Assembly (NCBI GenBank): GCA_003990955.1
Contig: BIFV01000031.1
Span: 1 to 64,000 of the forward strand
DNA from: Sporomusaceae bacterium FL31
Lineage (GTDB): Bacteria; Bacillota; Negativicutes; DSM-1736; Dendrosporobacteraceae
Reading direction: 5' to 3'
Length of the DNA: 64,000 bases
The position numbers and the translations under genes are program-made. The notes beneath the pieces are model-generated. The model had not been told where the DNA came from. It made no database searches and saw only the letters and a program-made list of their open reading frames with translations. Within the stretch, counting starts at the first letter, position 1. The number at the start of each line of letters is the position of its first letter. Positions 15,898 through 24,246 of the stretch are shown piece by piece.

Positions 15898-16287
15898 ATG
15901 CGTACGGTTAGTGCCACTGAGCTTGCTAAGCTCGGGAAGTGTGAACAACAAACTTATTTAGATCATAAACTTGGAGCGGATCACTCATTAACGGCAGAAT
16001 ACATCAAACGAGGTAATGATGAGCATCAAGCTTTCAGTCGCCGGATTTCCGGACAGGATCGCCGCTGTTTCATTGCTTCGGCGGTGTTTGGAATCGATGC
16101 ACCCGAAACAAACTATTTAAGGTCGTTTCGTGATAAGCATCTTATGGCTCATGCTCCAGGCAGAGTTATAATAAATTTTTATTATTTCTTCTCTCCATTT
16201 GTCGTTAACTTATTAGAAACGTATCCAATATTAGTTCAGCCAATGCAAAACCTAATTCGGTATTTTATCAAGGTTAGGAGATCGTAG
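15898..16287 (+). CDS. Cas4-like nuclease N-terminal half fused to a CFI-box domain
   Basis: It is 129 aa. Residues 1-50 look like the start of a Cas4-type PD-(D/E)XK nuclease: SATELAKLGKC (Cys15, the lone N-terminal iron-sulfur Cys) and KRGNDEH (His43, active-site His). Residues 57 on match a CFI-box segment (CFIASAVFGIDAPE, LRSFRDKHL, GRVIINFYYFFSP), with a hydrophobic, possibly membrane-associated tail. The catalytic D, DxK and three C-terminal Cys are missing here and found in the next ORF. ATG 15898 follows GGGGGAC. The stop overlaps the next GTG by one base. Confidence 0.75.
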   Translation: MRTVSATELAKLGKCEQQTYLDHKLGADHSLTAEYIKRGNDEHQAFSRRISGQDRRCFIASAVFGIDAPETNYLRSFRDKHLMAHAPGRVIINFYYFFSPFVVNLLETYPILVQPMQNLIRYFIKVRRS

Positions 16288-16748
16288 TGACACTGATTTT
16301 ATTAGTTATTGTTCTTACCCTATTTCTTTGCTGGAAAAAAGCAAGAAGAAATCGTAATTTATCGCCATACATGATTGAAAAATTTATTTCCATTAATCAA
16401 CCTGTACCTTTGTGTGGAACTCCTGATGTAGTTTGGATTGATCATAAGGGAAGGCTCATCGTTGGCGATTATAAAAGTAGGAATGGTCAACAGGCTTATA
16501 GAGCGGAAATTATTCAGCTTTCAGTTTATAAATTGCTTTTACAAAAAACACAAAAAAGAGTTGTCGCAGATTTTGGTTATTTATATTTTGGTAATGGGAA
16601 ACGGGTAAAGGTCGCATTGCTAACGGAAAAGGAAATTATTAATTTATACTATCGGTATTTAGATATAATCAACGGGAAGTCAATACCTAAATCTAGCGCC
16701 GTATCGAACTATTGCAAATTTTGCTCGCATTATGGTAAGTGCTGTTAA
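16287..16748 (+). CDS. Cas4-like PD-(D/E)XK nuclease, C-terminal half, membrane-anchored
   Basis: It is 153 aa. An N-terminal helix (MTLILLVIVLTLFLCW) followed by basic residues should place the rest in the cytoplasm. Then come GTPD (Asp47), VGDYK (Asp61, Lys63), QLSVYK (Gln77, Tyr81) and CKFCSHYGKCC (Cys143/146/152), i.e. motifs II-IV and the three C-terminal iron-sulfur Cys of Cas4/AddB-type nucleases. The His motif and first Cys lie in the preceding ORF. GTG start, one-base overlap, so translation is probably coupled. The two products likely pair to form one active site. Confidence 0.75.
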   Translation: MTLILLVIVLTLFLCWKKARRNRNLSPYMIEKFISINQPVPLCGTPDVVWIDHKGRLIVGDYKSRNGQQAYRAEIIQLSVYKLLLQKTQKRVVADFGYLYFGNGKRVKVALLTEKEIINLYYRYLDIINGKSIPKSSAVSNYCKFCSHYGKCC

Positions 16749-16868
16749 TGCTGTCCGGTTTAAATTTTGTATAGTAACACCGAATGATCAATAAAAAATC
16801 AGCTTTTTTGCACCGCTATCGTGCTATAACATATTAGCTTGTCATATGCTATAGTGGAGGTGTTGTAC

Positions 16869-17168
16869 GTGAAATTTAGGAGTAATAATCGATACGATGG
16901 TGTTACCAGTTACACATCAGACCTTAAAATGAAAGAAGTCATCAACGTTATTGATGGCAAACGATTAGGGACGATTACTGATATTGAAATTGATGTTGAT
17001 ACGGGACGGCTTACTGCTATCGTTGTTCCGGGAACAGGTAAGTTTCTTGGTTTATTTGGACGTAACGAAGATGTAGTAATCCCATGGGAAAAAATTAATA
17101 AAATTGGTTCAGATGTTATTCTAGTAGAATCATCTTTTTTTACTGATGCCAGGCCCACAGATAAATAA
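16869..17168 (+). CDS. ylmC: YlmC/YmxH-family PRC-barrel sporulation protein with element-derived start
   Basis: It is 99 aa. From residue 16 (TSDLKMKEVINVIDGKRLG) it is a PRC-barrel protein of the YlmC/YmxH sporulation family, whose biochemical role is unknown. Residues 1-15 (MKFRSNNRYDGVTSY) come from the inserted element and replace the native MLK. GTG 16869 has GTGGAGG (16854-16860). The element thus keeps the gene expressible with an altered N-terminus. In Bacillus ylmC lies just past sigG, before ylmD/ylmE, as here. Confidence 0.88.
   Translation: MKFRSNNRYDGVTSYTSDLKMKEVINVIDGKRLGTITDIEIDVDTGRLTAIVVPGTGKFLGLFGRNEDVVIPWEKINKIGSDVILVESSFFTDARPTDK
16914..16939 (+). repeat. Right attachment-site repeat (attR candidate)
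   Basis: Direct copy of 13156-13181 with one mismatch. It lies in the same codon phase of ylmC as the left copy. Confidence 0.85.
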
Positions 17169-17171
17169 GCA

Positions 17172-17217
17172 AAATCTCTAACCTTCTAAATTTTAGAAAG
17201 GTTAGAGATTTTTTTAT
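17172..17217 (+). terminator. Intrinsic terminator after ylmC
   Basis: AAATCTCTAACCTT (17172-17185) pairs with AAGGTTAGAGATTT (17198-17211, approximately), with an inner CTAAA/TTTAG extension, then T6. It stands between convergent genes and could serve both. Confidence 0.9.
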
Positions 17218-17252
17218 ACTGAATAATGGAAAATCAGTTCATTCTATTGCTA

Positions 17253-17867
17253 TTAATTTGAACTACTGATTGTAAACATAATTCCAAGTTCGCTTGAGCG
17301 AGTAAAAAAATAGCGTCTTTGGTTTTTTATAATGCTTTTTGTTCCAATGGCATTAGGACCTGATGCAAAAACTTCTTTAAATATTTCTTCACGTTCATGA
17401 TTCGATAGAGTAGGATCAAATGTGTGGATTAAAATATTAATGACAAACAAGGCATCTGCTGTATCGCTAAACGCTCCGGTAGGATTACCGAGGACTGTAA
17501 TGTTTCTTATCTTGCTATCTGCTGGGTTAATAGTCCCTAATATCGAGAGGTTATTTGTTAGCGTCACTCTAAAAATATTTTGGACCACACCGTATTGGAT
17601 GGTTAGTGTGTTGATACGTAAATTGCTATCCAGGTCAACGGCGGAGTGATTAAATTTCTCTTTAAACTGGTCAGGAGTCATATTTAAGCTGGATAAAGGT
17701 ATAGTTTCAGAGGGTGACTGGCGAGATATCTCGGATTCGGGCTGAGTTGGCTTATTGCTTGACAAGTATGTGTTTAAAAATAGTGCAAGAATTATCACAA
17801 TTACGAACCCTCGGATTAAGATAACAGCCAGCTTATTTGTGGTGCGACAGTCATCATTAGTGCTCAT
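17253..17867 (-). CDS. Membrane-anchored exported protein of unknown function
   Basis: Not recognised. It is 204 aa. A short cytoplasmic head leads to one helix (residues 13-31, LAVILIRGFVIVIILALFL), then a Ser/Pro-rich linker and an extracytoplasmic domain with no known motif. GGGGGA lies before the ATG at 17867. It is convergent with ylmC and next to the element's right side, but outside the repeat, so it belongs to the host. Its base composition looks like its neighbours. Confidence 0.75.
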   Translation of the reverse strand: MSTNDDCRTTNKLAVILIRGFVIVIILALFLNTYLSSNKPTQPESEISRQSPSETIPLSSLNMTPDQFKEKFNHSAVDLDSNLRINTLTIQYGVVQNIFRVTLTNNLSILGTINPADSKIRNITVLGNPTGAFSDTADALFVINILIHTFDPTLSNHEREEIFKEVFASGPNAIGTKSIIKNQRRYFFTRSSELGIMFTISSSN

Positions 17868-18304
17868 AGCTATCCCCCTTTTGGAAAATTTAGTGATGTT
17901 TTATTAGTTAAACAGAAGTGAATATTCATTCTGATAACTATCGAGAACTAGTGCTTTTGTTAATTAAGCAGCTCATCGCAAATCAGCTATAGCAATTACT
18001 TCGCTTATTTTTAGCAAATCCCTTTGTTGTCTGAAAATGTACCCGACGGTTAGGAAACCCAGAGCTTCATTTACTGTATATCCTTCCTCAGATCAATTGG
18101 CGAACACTGGAGATCATTGCGAATGCCTATATGCTGCATTCATAAAAGTTTCATTTGGCGGCAGCTAGGATTTATTTTTAGATATCTAATGGCAGGATTT
18201 CTACAAGATATGGCGTAATAGTAGTAAGTAAATACAATATATAGATCGTTTTAGAATCAGCTTTTTATGAGTATTTGCGTAAGGCGTAATAAGGGGTGTA
18301 GATA
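17868..18304. other. 437-bp gene-free region before nrdR
   Basis: No supportable ORF is seen. An imperfect hairpin CCTA...GCTGC (18126-18137) with GCAGC-TAGG (18161-18169) is followed by weakly T-rich sequence. A NrdR-box-like element lies near its 3' end. I looked for the conserved cores of cobalamin and c-di-GMP riboswitches and did not find them. Confidence 0.6.
18234..18246 (+). promoter_or_regulatory. NrdR-box-like sequence
   Basis: ACAATATATAGAT resembles the core of the NrdR box (about ACAnwATATATwgTGT). It lies 58 bp before nrdR, the expected place for autoregulation of nrdR-nrdDG. NrdR boxes usually occur in pairs and I see no good second copy, so it is weak. Confidence 0.35.
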
Positions 18305-18787
18305 ATGCGTTGTCCATTTTGCGGTTGTGCGGAAAGCAAAGTTATTGATTCACGAGCAGCAGAAGAAGGAAATTCCATACGGAGACGGCGGGAGTGTTTG
18401 ACTTGCGTAAGGCGATTTACGACTTATGAAGTGATTGAGCAAATTCCCCTTATGGTCATAAAGAAAGATGGACGACGGGTGATTTTTGAGCGAAATAAGT
18501 TATTGAACGGTTTAATTAGAGCATGTGAGAAAAGGCCTATATCGATTGATACAATTGAAGCTATCGCAGACGGGATTGAGAAGGATATTCGAAATTCTAT
18601 GGAACGAGAAATACCTACACAAACTATCGGAGAATTAGTTATGAAAAATCTACGAGAAGTTGATCAGGTTGCTTATGTTCGTTTTGCTTCAGTTTATCGT
18701 CAATTTGCTGATATCAATAATTTCATGCAGGAGTTGGAGCATTTGATGAATTTACAGAAGCCGGAAAGCGACATTGTTAAAAAGTGA
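18305..18787 (+). CDS. nrdR: NrdR, transcriptional repressor of ribonucleotide reductase genes
   Basis: Zinc-ribbon (CPFCGC at residues 3-8 and CLTC near 31-34) followed by an ATP-cone (about 49-139). It senses ATP/dATP and represses nrd operons. It is 160 aa, the usual length. The ATG at 18305 follows AAGGGG. nrdD begins 9 bp after its stop, so it is almost certainly co-transcribed with its target genes. Confidence 0.97.
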   Translation: MRCPFCGCAESKVIDSRAAEEGNSIRRRRECLTCVRRFTTYEVIEQIPLMVIKKDGRRVIFERNKLLNGLIRACEKRPISIDTIEAIADGIEKDIRNSMEREIPTQTIGELVMKNLREVDQVAYVRFASVYRQFADINNFMQELEHLMNLQKPESDIVKK

Positions 18788-18796
18788 GGAATCATA

Positions 18797-20809
18797 ATGT
18801 TTACAAAGATTAGAAAACGGGATGGACGAGAAGTAGAGTTTGATGAAGGTAATATCACTGAGGCGATTTTCAAGGCAGCGAAAGCTGTTGGTGGAGCGGA
18901 TAAACAGCTGGCAATTGAATTAACTCTCGATGTATTAAGATATTTAAAGCAGAAATACAATGGTAAAGTATTTAGTGTTGAGGATGTTCAAGATACTGTT
19001 GAAAAGATTTTGATTGAAAAAGGTCATGCCAAAACGGCTAAAGCCTATATTTTGCATCGTGACAAGCGCACTCGTATTCGTGATGCAAAGTCTGATCTTA
19101 TGGATGCGGTTGCTGATATTTTAGTTGAAACAAATCGGGAAAATGCAAATGTGTCAAATTCTCCATCTGCTAAAATGCTTCAGATTGCCAGTGCAGCCAG
19201 TAAAGCTTATTATCTCAATAGGCTTATCCCTGAGAATATGTCATTAGCACATATTAAAGGCGACATTCATATTCATGATCTTGATTTTTATGGAAAAACG
19301 CTTACGTGTGTCCAAATCCCATTGGGAAAACTCCTCCAGACAGGATTTAATAATGGTCATGGACATATTCGTGCACCTAAGCGTCCTGCTTCTGCCACTG
19401 CATTAGCAGCTATTATTTTACAAAGTTCACAGAATGATATGCATGGTGGTCAATCTTTTGCCTTTTTTGACCGTGATATGGCTCCATTTATGGCTAAAGC
19501 CAGTGAAGAGGAAGTCTATCAGGCCATGGAAGCTTTAATTTATAATTTAAATAGTATGCACAGTCGCGCTGGTGCTCAGGTACCATTCTCCAGCCTTAAT
19601 ATAGGCACAGATATATCGCCAGCCGGCCGAACTGTGACAAAAAATGTTCTCTTAGCCTATGAAAAAGGCTTGGGACGTGGGGAAAACCCAATTTTCCCTA
19701 ATATCATTTTTAGGATTAAAGAAGGTGTCAATTTAAATCCTGGTGATCCAAATTATGATTTATTTAAACTTGCTATTCGAGTCGCATCGCAGCGGTTAAA
19801 TCCAACCTTTAGCTTTATGGATTCTTCCTTTAATAAGCCATACGGTGATCAGGTCGGTTATATGGGGTGTCGCACTCGGGTTATGTCTAATCTATGTGGA
19901 CCAGAAGTGACTGATGGACGCGGGAATCTTAGTTTTACAACAATCAACATGCCGCGCCTAGCAATAAAAGCCGAGCGAGACTTGATGAAGTTTTATCAGA
20001 GTTTGTCTGACTTAATTGACTTAACTTGTGATCAAATTTTGCATCGATATCAAGTTCAAGCCAAGCTTAAAGTTAAAGACATGCCTTTTTTAATGGGACA
20101 AGGATTATATCTAGACTCAGAAAAACTATCATTTAATGATAACATTGCAGATGTTATTAAGCATGGTTCGTTGTCTGTTGGTTTTATCGGATTGGCAGAA
20201 ACGCTCTTGGCCTTAACTGGTTACCATCATGGAGAGAATGAAGAATCGCAAGCTCTTGGTGAAGAAATTGTTGCTTTTATGCGCAATAAATTAGATAAAG
20301 CAGCTGAAAAGCATAACTTGAATTTCACTTTATTGGCAACTCCTGCAGAAGGGCTTTCTGGTCGATTTGTGAAAATGGATCGTCGAGAATATGGTCTAAT
20401 ACCAGGTGTTACTGATAAGGATTATTATACGAATTCTTTTCATATTCCGGTTAACTACCCAATTGGAGCTTATGATAAAATAAGATTAGAAGGAGTTTAT
20501 CATAAGTATACCAATGCAGGACATATCAGCTATGTTGAATTTGATGCTCCACCAGTTAATAATTTGTCTGCTGTTGAAGAAATTCTACGGTATATGAAGC
20601 AATGCGATATTGGTTATGCAGGCGTAAATTTTCCGGTAGATTTCTGTGAAGGCTGCGGTTATCTAGGTGTGATTGATACAGATAGTTGTCCTGTATGTCA
20701 TACCGCAAGTATTAGACGAGTTAGACGTATTACTGGGTATTTGAGTACAATGGATCGATTTAATGATGCTAAATGTATTGAATTAAAAGAACGGGTCTCA
20801 CATTCTTAG
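18797..20809 (+). CDS. nrdD: NrdD, anaerobic ribonucleoside-triphosphate reductase
   Basis: Glycyl-radical enzyme that makes dNTPs without oxygen. An N-terminal ATP-cone (residues 1-95, allosteric dATP site) precedes the catalytic barrel. The C-terminal zinc site is CEGCGY with CPVC, and the radical loop RRITGYLS puts the glycyl radical at Gly647. It is 670 aa. It forms an operon with nrdR before it and its activase nrdG 17 bp after it. No aerobic class I or II reductase is seen in this window. Confidence 0.97.
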   Translation: MFTKIRKRDGREVEFDEGNITEAIFKAAKAVGGADKQLAIELTLDVLRYLKQKYNGKVFSVEDVQDTVEKILIEKGHAKTAKAYILHRDKRTRIRDAKSDLMDAVADILVETNRENANVSNSPSAKMLQIASAASKAYYLNRLIPENMSLAHIKGDIHIHDLDFYGKTLTCVQIPLGKLLQTGFNNGHGHIRAPKRPASATALAAIILQSSQNDMHGGQSFAFFDRDMAPFMAKASEEEVYQAMEALIYNLNSMHSRAGAQVPFSSLNIGTDISPAGRTVTKNVLLAYEKGLGRGENPIFPNIIFRIKEGVNLNPGDPNYDLFKLAIRVASQRLNPTFSFMDSSFNKPYGDQVGYMGCRTRVMSNLCGPEVTDGRGNLSFTTINMPRLAIKAERDLMKFYQSLSDLIDLTCDQILHRYQVQAKLKVKDMPFLMGQGLYLDSEKLSFNDNIADVIKHGSLSVGFIGLAETLLALTGYHHGENEESQALGEEIVAFMRNKLDKAAEKHNLNFTLLATPAEGLSGRFVKMDRREYGLIPGVTDKDYYTNSFHIPVNYPIGAYDKIRLEGVYHKYTNAGHISYVEFDAPPVNNLSAVEEILRYMKQCDIGYAGVNFPVDFCEGCGYLGVIDTDSCPVCHTASIRRVRRITGYLSTMDRFNDAKCIELKERVSHS

Positions 20810-20826
20810 TTTTGGGTGATGAATAG

Positions 20827-21354
20827 ATGGATTTACGAATTGCTGGTATCGTTAAAGATAGTGTTGTAGATGGACCTGGTTTTCGATTGGTGATTTTTAC
20901 CCAAGGATGTTACCATAATTGCCTGGGGTGTCATAATTCGGAGACTCATGATCCGGCAGGCGGCAAAATTATTCATACAGATGAAATTATGAATATGGTT
21001 GCTGCCGCGAAGCTGATTCGTGGTGTAACTTTCTCGGGTGGTGAGCCTTTTTTGCAGGCAAAGGCATTGGCTTTGCTTGCCGAAAAGATTAAGGCGAGAG
21101 GGTTAAATATCGTGACATATAGTGGTTACGTCTTTGAGCAGCTTTTGGCAATGTCCATTCAGCGGCGTGAAGTCAGAGAACTTCTTCATCGTACAGATAT
21201 TTTAGTGGATGGGCCATTTCAAATTGAAAAACGCGATTTGCGATTAGCCTTTCGGGGTTCAACCAATCAAAGATTAATTGATGTGCCTAGTTCACTAAGG
21301 AGTGGCCATGTTGTGTTATGGGATGAACTGAGATCTATTTGTAGTAATGCCTAG
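20827..21354 (+). CDS. nrdG: NrdG, anaerobic RNR-activating radical SAM protein
   Basis: Radical SAM activase that makes the glycyl radical on NrdD. The cluster motif CYHNCLGC (CxxxCxxC, from residue 29) lies after DGPGFRLVIFTQG, and FSGGEPF binds SAM. It is 175 aa. It ends the nrd operon; a terminator follows about 145 bp on. Confidence 0.96.
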   Translation: MDLRIAGIVKDSVVDGPGFRLVIFTQGCYHNCLGCHNSETHDPAGGKIIHTDEIMNMVAAAKLIRGVTFSGGEPFLQAKALALLAEKIKARGLNIVTYSGYVFEQLLAMSIQRREVRELLHRTDILVDGPFQIEKRDLRLAFRGSTNQRLIDVPSSLRSGHVVLWDELRSICSNA

Positions 21355-21368
21355 CTGACCAAATCTTG

Positions 21369-21382
21369 TTGTACGCGTACAA
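21369..21382. promoter_or_regulatory. 14-bp palindrome after nrdG
   Basis: TTGTACGCGTACAA is a perfect 14-bp palindrome, 13 bp before a TATAAT (21395-21400). It could be an operator of a small transcription unit that ends at the terminator at 21499. No ORF lies between. Confidence 0.35.
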
Positions 21383-21498
21383 ACTTTAGTTTATTATAAT
21401 TTATAGATGTTAGCAGCTAAGCCGTGCTCATAAAGGTCCTTGAGATCGATAAACTGTTTCTATTAGGCATATTGGTACAATTACGGCGCAGTTATTTG

Positions 21499-21529
21499 AG
21501 CTCACAACAGTATGTGAGCTGTTTTTTTT
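21499..21529 (+). terminator. Intrinsic terminator
   Basis: AGCTCACA/TGTGAGCT (21499-21506 with 21513-21520), loop ACAGTA, then GT8. It ends the nrd operon or a short transcript from about 21407. Confidence 0.88.
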
Positions 21530-21598
21530 ATTATTAATATGATCTAAGCAGGAAAAACTATCATTAATTTACGTATCGTGCAGATGGAGTGATTTTAA

Positions 21599-23350
21599 TT
21601 GTCTTGGTATTTGAAGGAACAAATGCAAAAAATATTAGATCAAGAGCAAGGTGCCATGGTATTTGCACCAGGATCTCGGAATGGATTTGCTCTCGCTTAT
21701 CCAAATACATATCATGTTGGCATGTCTAACTTGGGTTTTCAAATTATTTATCAGAAAATTAATGAGCGCAGCGATACCGCCTGTGAAAGAATATTTATGC
21801 CTGATAAAAAGACAGAACAGGAATACATTCGGACAAACACCCCTCTTATGACTCTTGAAACCCAACGGTCTTTATATGAATTCTCACTGATAGGGTTTGC
21901 CATTACCTTTGAAATGGATTATTTTCATATATTAAAAATTCTTTCTTTAGGAAAGGTGACACTTTTGGCTAAAGAGCGTGGTGACAATGATCCGATCGTT
22001 ATTGCTGGTGGACCTTGTGCGACCTTTAATCCGGAACCACTAGCGGATTTTATTGATGTTTTTATTATTGGTGAAGGCGAAGAAGTGATTAATGAATTTC
22101 TTGATCAGTATTATAAAGGGAAAAGCGAAGCATTATCCAGGAATGAATTATTACTGGAACTAGCAAATATTCCAGGCGTGTATGTACCCCGGTTTTATCG
22201 CCATGACTATCAAGATGATGGTACAATCAAAAAGATTGAGAATGCTGATGGCGCTCCTCAAACCATTCAACGGCGGTGGGTGAAAGACCTTGACCGGCAT
22301 GCTGCCCAGACTGTTGTTTTAACAGAGGATACTGAATTTAGGGGGATGTACTTAGTTGAAGTGGCACGGGGGTGCGGACGCCATTGCCGTTTTTGCATGG
22401 CTGGGTATTGTTATCGAGAACCTAGAGTCAGATCATTAGAAAAAATCATGGATGCAGTTCAACAAGCAAAAGCGGCAGGTAAAAAAGTTGGTTTGATGGG
22501 GGCAGCTATTTCGGATTATCCTCATATTGATCAACTCTGTACGAATATTATTGCACTCGGCTTAGGTTTGTCGGTTGCATCATTAAGAGCTGATTCTTTG
22601 ACCGAGAAACTGGTTACTGCTTTAGCGTCAAGCGGGCAACGCACAATAACCCTAGCTCCAGAAGCGGCTAGTTTACGCATGCGAAATATTATTAACAAAG
22701 GGATAGATGATGAGCACTTATTTCATTCAATAGCCCTGGCTGGTCAGGCTGGCATACCCAATGTCCGTTTGTATATCATGATTGGGCTGCCTTTTGAAGA
22801 AGATTATGATATTGATGCAATTGTCACAATGGCGAAAGACGTCAAACGATTTATGGAGAGCCAAGGGAGCAAAGGAATGCTTACACTTAGTATTAATCCG
22901 TTTATTCCGAAACCGGTCACTCCGTTTCAGTGGTTACCTATGGATGAAATGCGTAAGGTAGAAGCTAAGTTAAAGCATATTCAAACAGAGCTTCGCCATT
23001 CAAAAGGAATAGAACTGCTGATTGAATCACCTAAAGAAGCCTACATACAAGGAATATTGTCGCGTGGAGACCGAAGGCTAGGTGCTGCATTGCAAACAGC
23101 ACATACTCTAGGTGGCAGTAAGCATTTCAGAAAAGCACTTAAACAGCACGGATTGCACGAGGATTTTTATCTATATCGTCTTCGCTTGGAAAACGAAGTT
23201 TTTCCGTGGCAACCTATCAATATTGGTTTAGAACCTGCATATCTATATCAAGAACTGGAAAAATCGCGCCTCGAGCAGTACACAATACCCTGTTTTAAAG
23301 GCTGTATAAGGTGTGGAATATGCCAACAAAAACCAGAGGGGGAACTTTAA
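21599..23350 (+). CDS. Radical SAM protein with B12-binding-like N-terminus
   Basis: Large radical SAM enzyme (583 aa), substrate unknown. The N-terminal region (FALAYPNTYHVGMSNLGFQ) resembles the cobalamin-binding-type domain of TIGR03960-like proteins. The 4Fe-4S motif is CGRHCRFC near residue 260. The C-terminus has extra cysteines (CFKGCIRCGICQ), which may hold another cluster. TTG 21599 is preceded by GGAGTG. Its stop overlaps the pgeF ATG by one base (TAATG), so the two are coupled. Confidence 0.82.
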   Translation: MSWYLKEQMQKILDQEQGAMVFAPGSRNGFALAYPNTYHVGMSNLGFQIIYQKINERSDTACERIFMPDKKTEQEYIRTNTPLMTLETQRSLYEFSLIGFAITFEMDYFHILKILSLGKVTLLAKERGDNDPIVIAGGPCATFNPEPLADFIDVFIIGEGEEVINEFLDQYYKGKSEALSRNELLLELANIPGVYVPRFYRHDYQDDGTIKKIENADGAPQTIQRRWVKDLDRHAAQTVVLTEDTEFRGMYLVEVARGCGRHCRFCMAGYCYREPRVRSLEKIMDAVQQAKAAGKKVGLMGAAISDYPHIDQLCTNIIALGLGLSVASLRADSLTEKLVTALASSGQRTITLAPEAASLRMRNIINKGIDDEHLFHSIALAGQAGIPNVRLYIMIGLPFEEDYDIDAIVTMAKDVKRFMESQGSKGMLTLSINPFIPKPVTPFQWLPMDEMRKVEAKLKHIQTELRHSKGIELLIESPKEAYIQGILSRGDRRLGAALQTAHTLGGSKHFRKALKQHGLHEDFYLYRLRLENEVFPWQPINIGLEPAYLYQELEKSRLEQYTIPCFKGCIRCGICQQKPEGEL

Positions 23351-24165
23351 TGGGCTTTTCCTTAAACTATGCGTTAAGTAAGGTTTGGTATGGTTCTTTT
23401 TCTCATTTTGATCATACGATAAGTACTCATGCTATTTCGACAAGATTGGGCGGGGAAAGCAAAAGTCCCTATTTATCGTTAAATTTGGGACTGCATACAG
23501 GTGACGATTTGAATGTAGTGCAACAAAATAGAAAATTATTCTGTCAAGCTGTTGGGGTGGACTACAATAAGGTTGTTACTGCCGAGCAAATACATGGGGC
23601 AAACGTAGTTGCAGTTGGTGCTCAACATGCAGGAAAAGGCGTAAGTGAGTTTGCAACAGCGATTAAAGGGACCGATGCTCTCATTACCAATGAACCGGAC
23701 CTTTCTTTAATGCTATTTTTCGCTGATTGTGTACCAGTGTTAATTTTGGACCCTATTCGTAAAGCAATCGGCCTTAGTCACGCTGGCTGGAAGGGAACCG
23801 TGGCTAAAATAGCGCAAAAAACCATACTTGCTATGCAAAGTGAATATGGAACAAGGCCTGAGGATTGTCTTGTGGGAATTGCACCATCGATTGGGCCGTG
23901 TTGTTATGAAGTGGATAGCCAAGTAACGAATCAGTTTAAAGAACAATTCGTCAATTGGGCAGATATTCTACAACCCTATCAGAGTAAATGGAAACTCAAT
24001 CTATGGCTTGCCAATCAGCAACAGTTATCGGAAATAGGTGTAAAAAACCAAAATATTATTATTAGCGAAGTTTGCACAGCGTGCAACAAAGATTTGTTTT
24101 TTTCTTATCGTGCTGAGCAAGGAATTACAGGGCGTATTGCGGCGGCTATTAGTCTCAAGTCATGA
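23350..24165 (+). CDS. pgeF: PgeF (YlmD/YfiH), peptidoglycan editing factor / purine phosphorylase
   Basis: Multicopper-oxidase-like fold protein (DUF152/COG1496). Members act as purine nucleoside phosphorylase/deaminase and, in E. coli, help exclude wrong residues from peptidoglycan precursors. SHAGWKGT carries a zinc His, and FADCVPV and GPCCYEVD carry the conserved Cys. It is 271 aa from ATG 23350, which follows AGGGGGAA. An in-frame ATG at 23311 would overlap the upstream gene by 39 bp and is less likely. It fills the Bacillus ylmD place before ylmE. Confidence 0.93.
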   Translation: MGFSLNYALSKVWYGSFSHFDHTISTHAISTRLGGESKSPYLSLNLGLHTGDDLNVVQQNRKLFCQAVGVDYNKVVTAEQIHGANVVAVGAQHAGKGVSEFATAIKGTDALITNEPDLSLMLFFADCVPVLILDPIRKAIGLSHAGWKGTVAKIAQKTILAMQSEYGTRPEDCLVGIAPSIGPCCYEVDSQVTNQFKEQFVNWADILQPYQSKWKLNLWLANQQQLSEIGVKNQNIIISEVCTACNKDLFFSYRAEQGITGRIAAAISLKS

Positions 24166-24246
24166 AACTAGTAGCCGGATTAGAGGCAATTTTTCTTAAA
24201 ATATCATTTTGTATCATAGAGAAAGATAAATACTAATTAAAAACAC

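Larger units (their letters stand above)
13156..16939. mobile_element. 3.76-kb serine-recombinase element inserted in ylmC
   Basis: The element is bounded by the 26-bp direct repeats. The recombinase gene sits at the left end and points outward, its stop only 17 bp from the left repeat. Cargo: a 71-aa basic protein, a 32-aa membrane peptide, a Cys-rich repeat protein and a two-ORF Cas4-like nuclease. No replication, capsid or conjugation gene is visible, so it is too small for a prophage. It interrupts the syntenic run sigG-spoIIR-ylmC, and the right end supplies a new RBS and start codon for the rest of ylmC. Confidence 0.85.

Noticed and set aside
16808..16850. Promoter for the right-hand ylmC (TTGCAC, or CATATGCT)
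   Set aside because: No -10 at the right distance from TTGCAC, and CATATGCT would start the RNA within the RBS.
17868..18304. Cobalamin or c-di-GMP riboswitch before nrdR
   Set aside because: None of the conserved core strings of these classes could be found; only a weak hairpin is seen.
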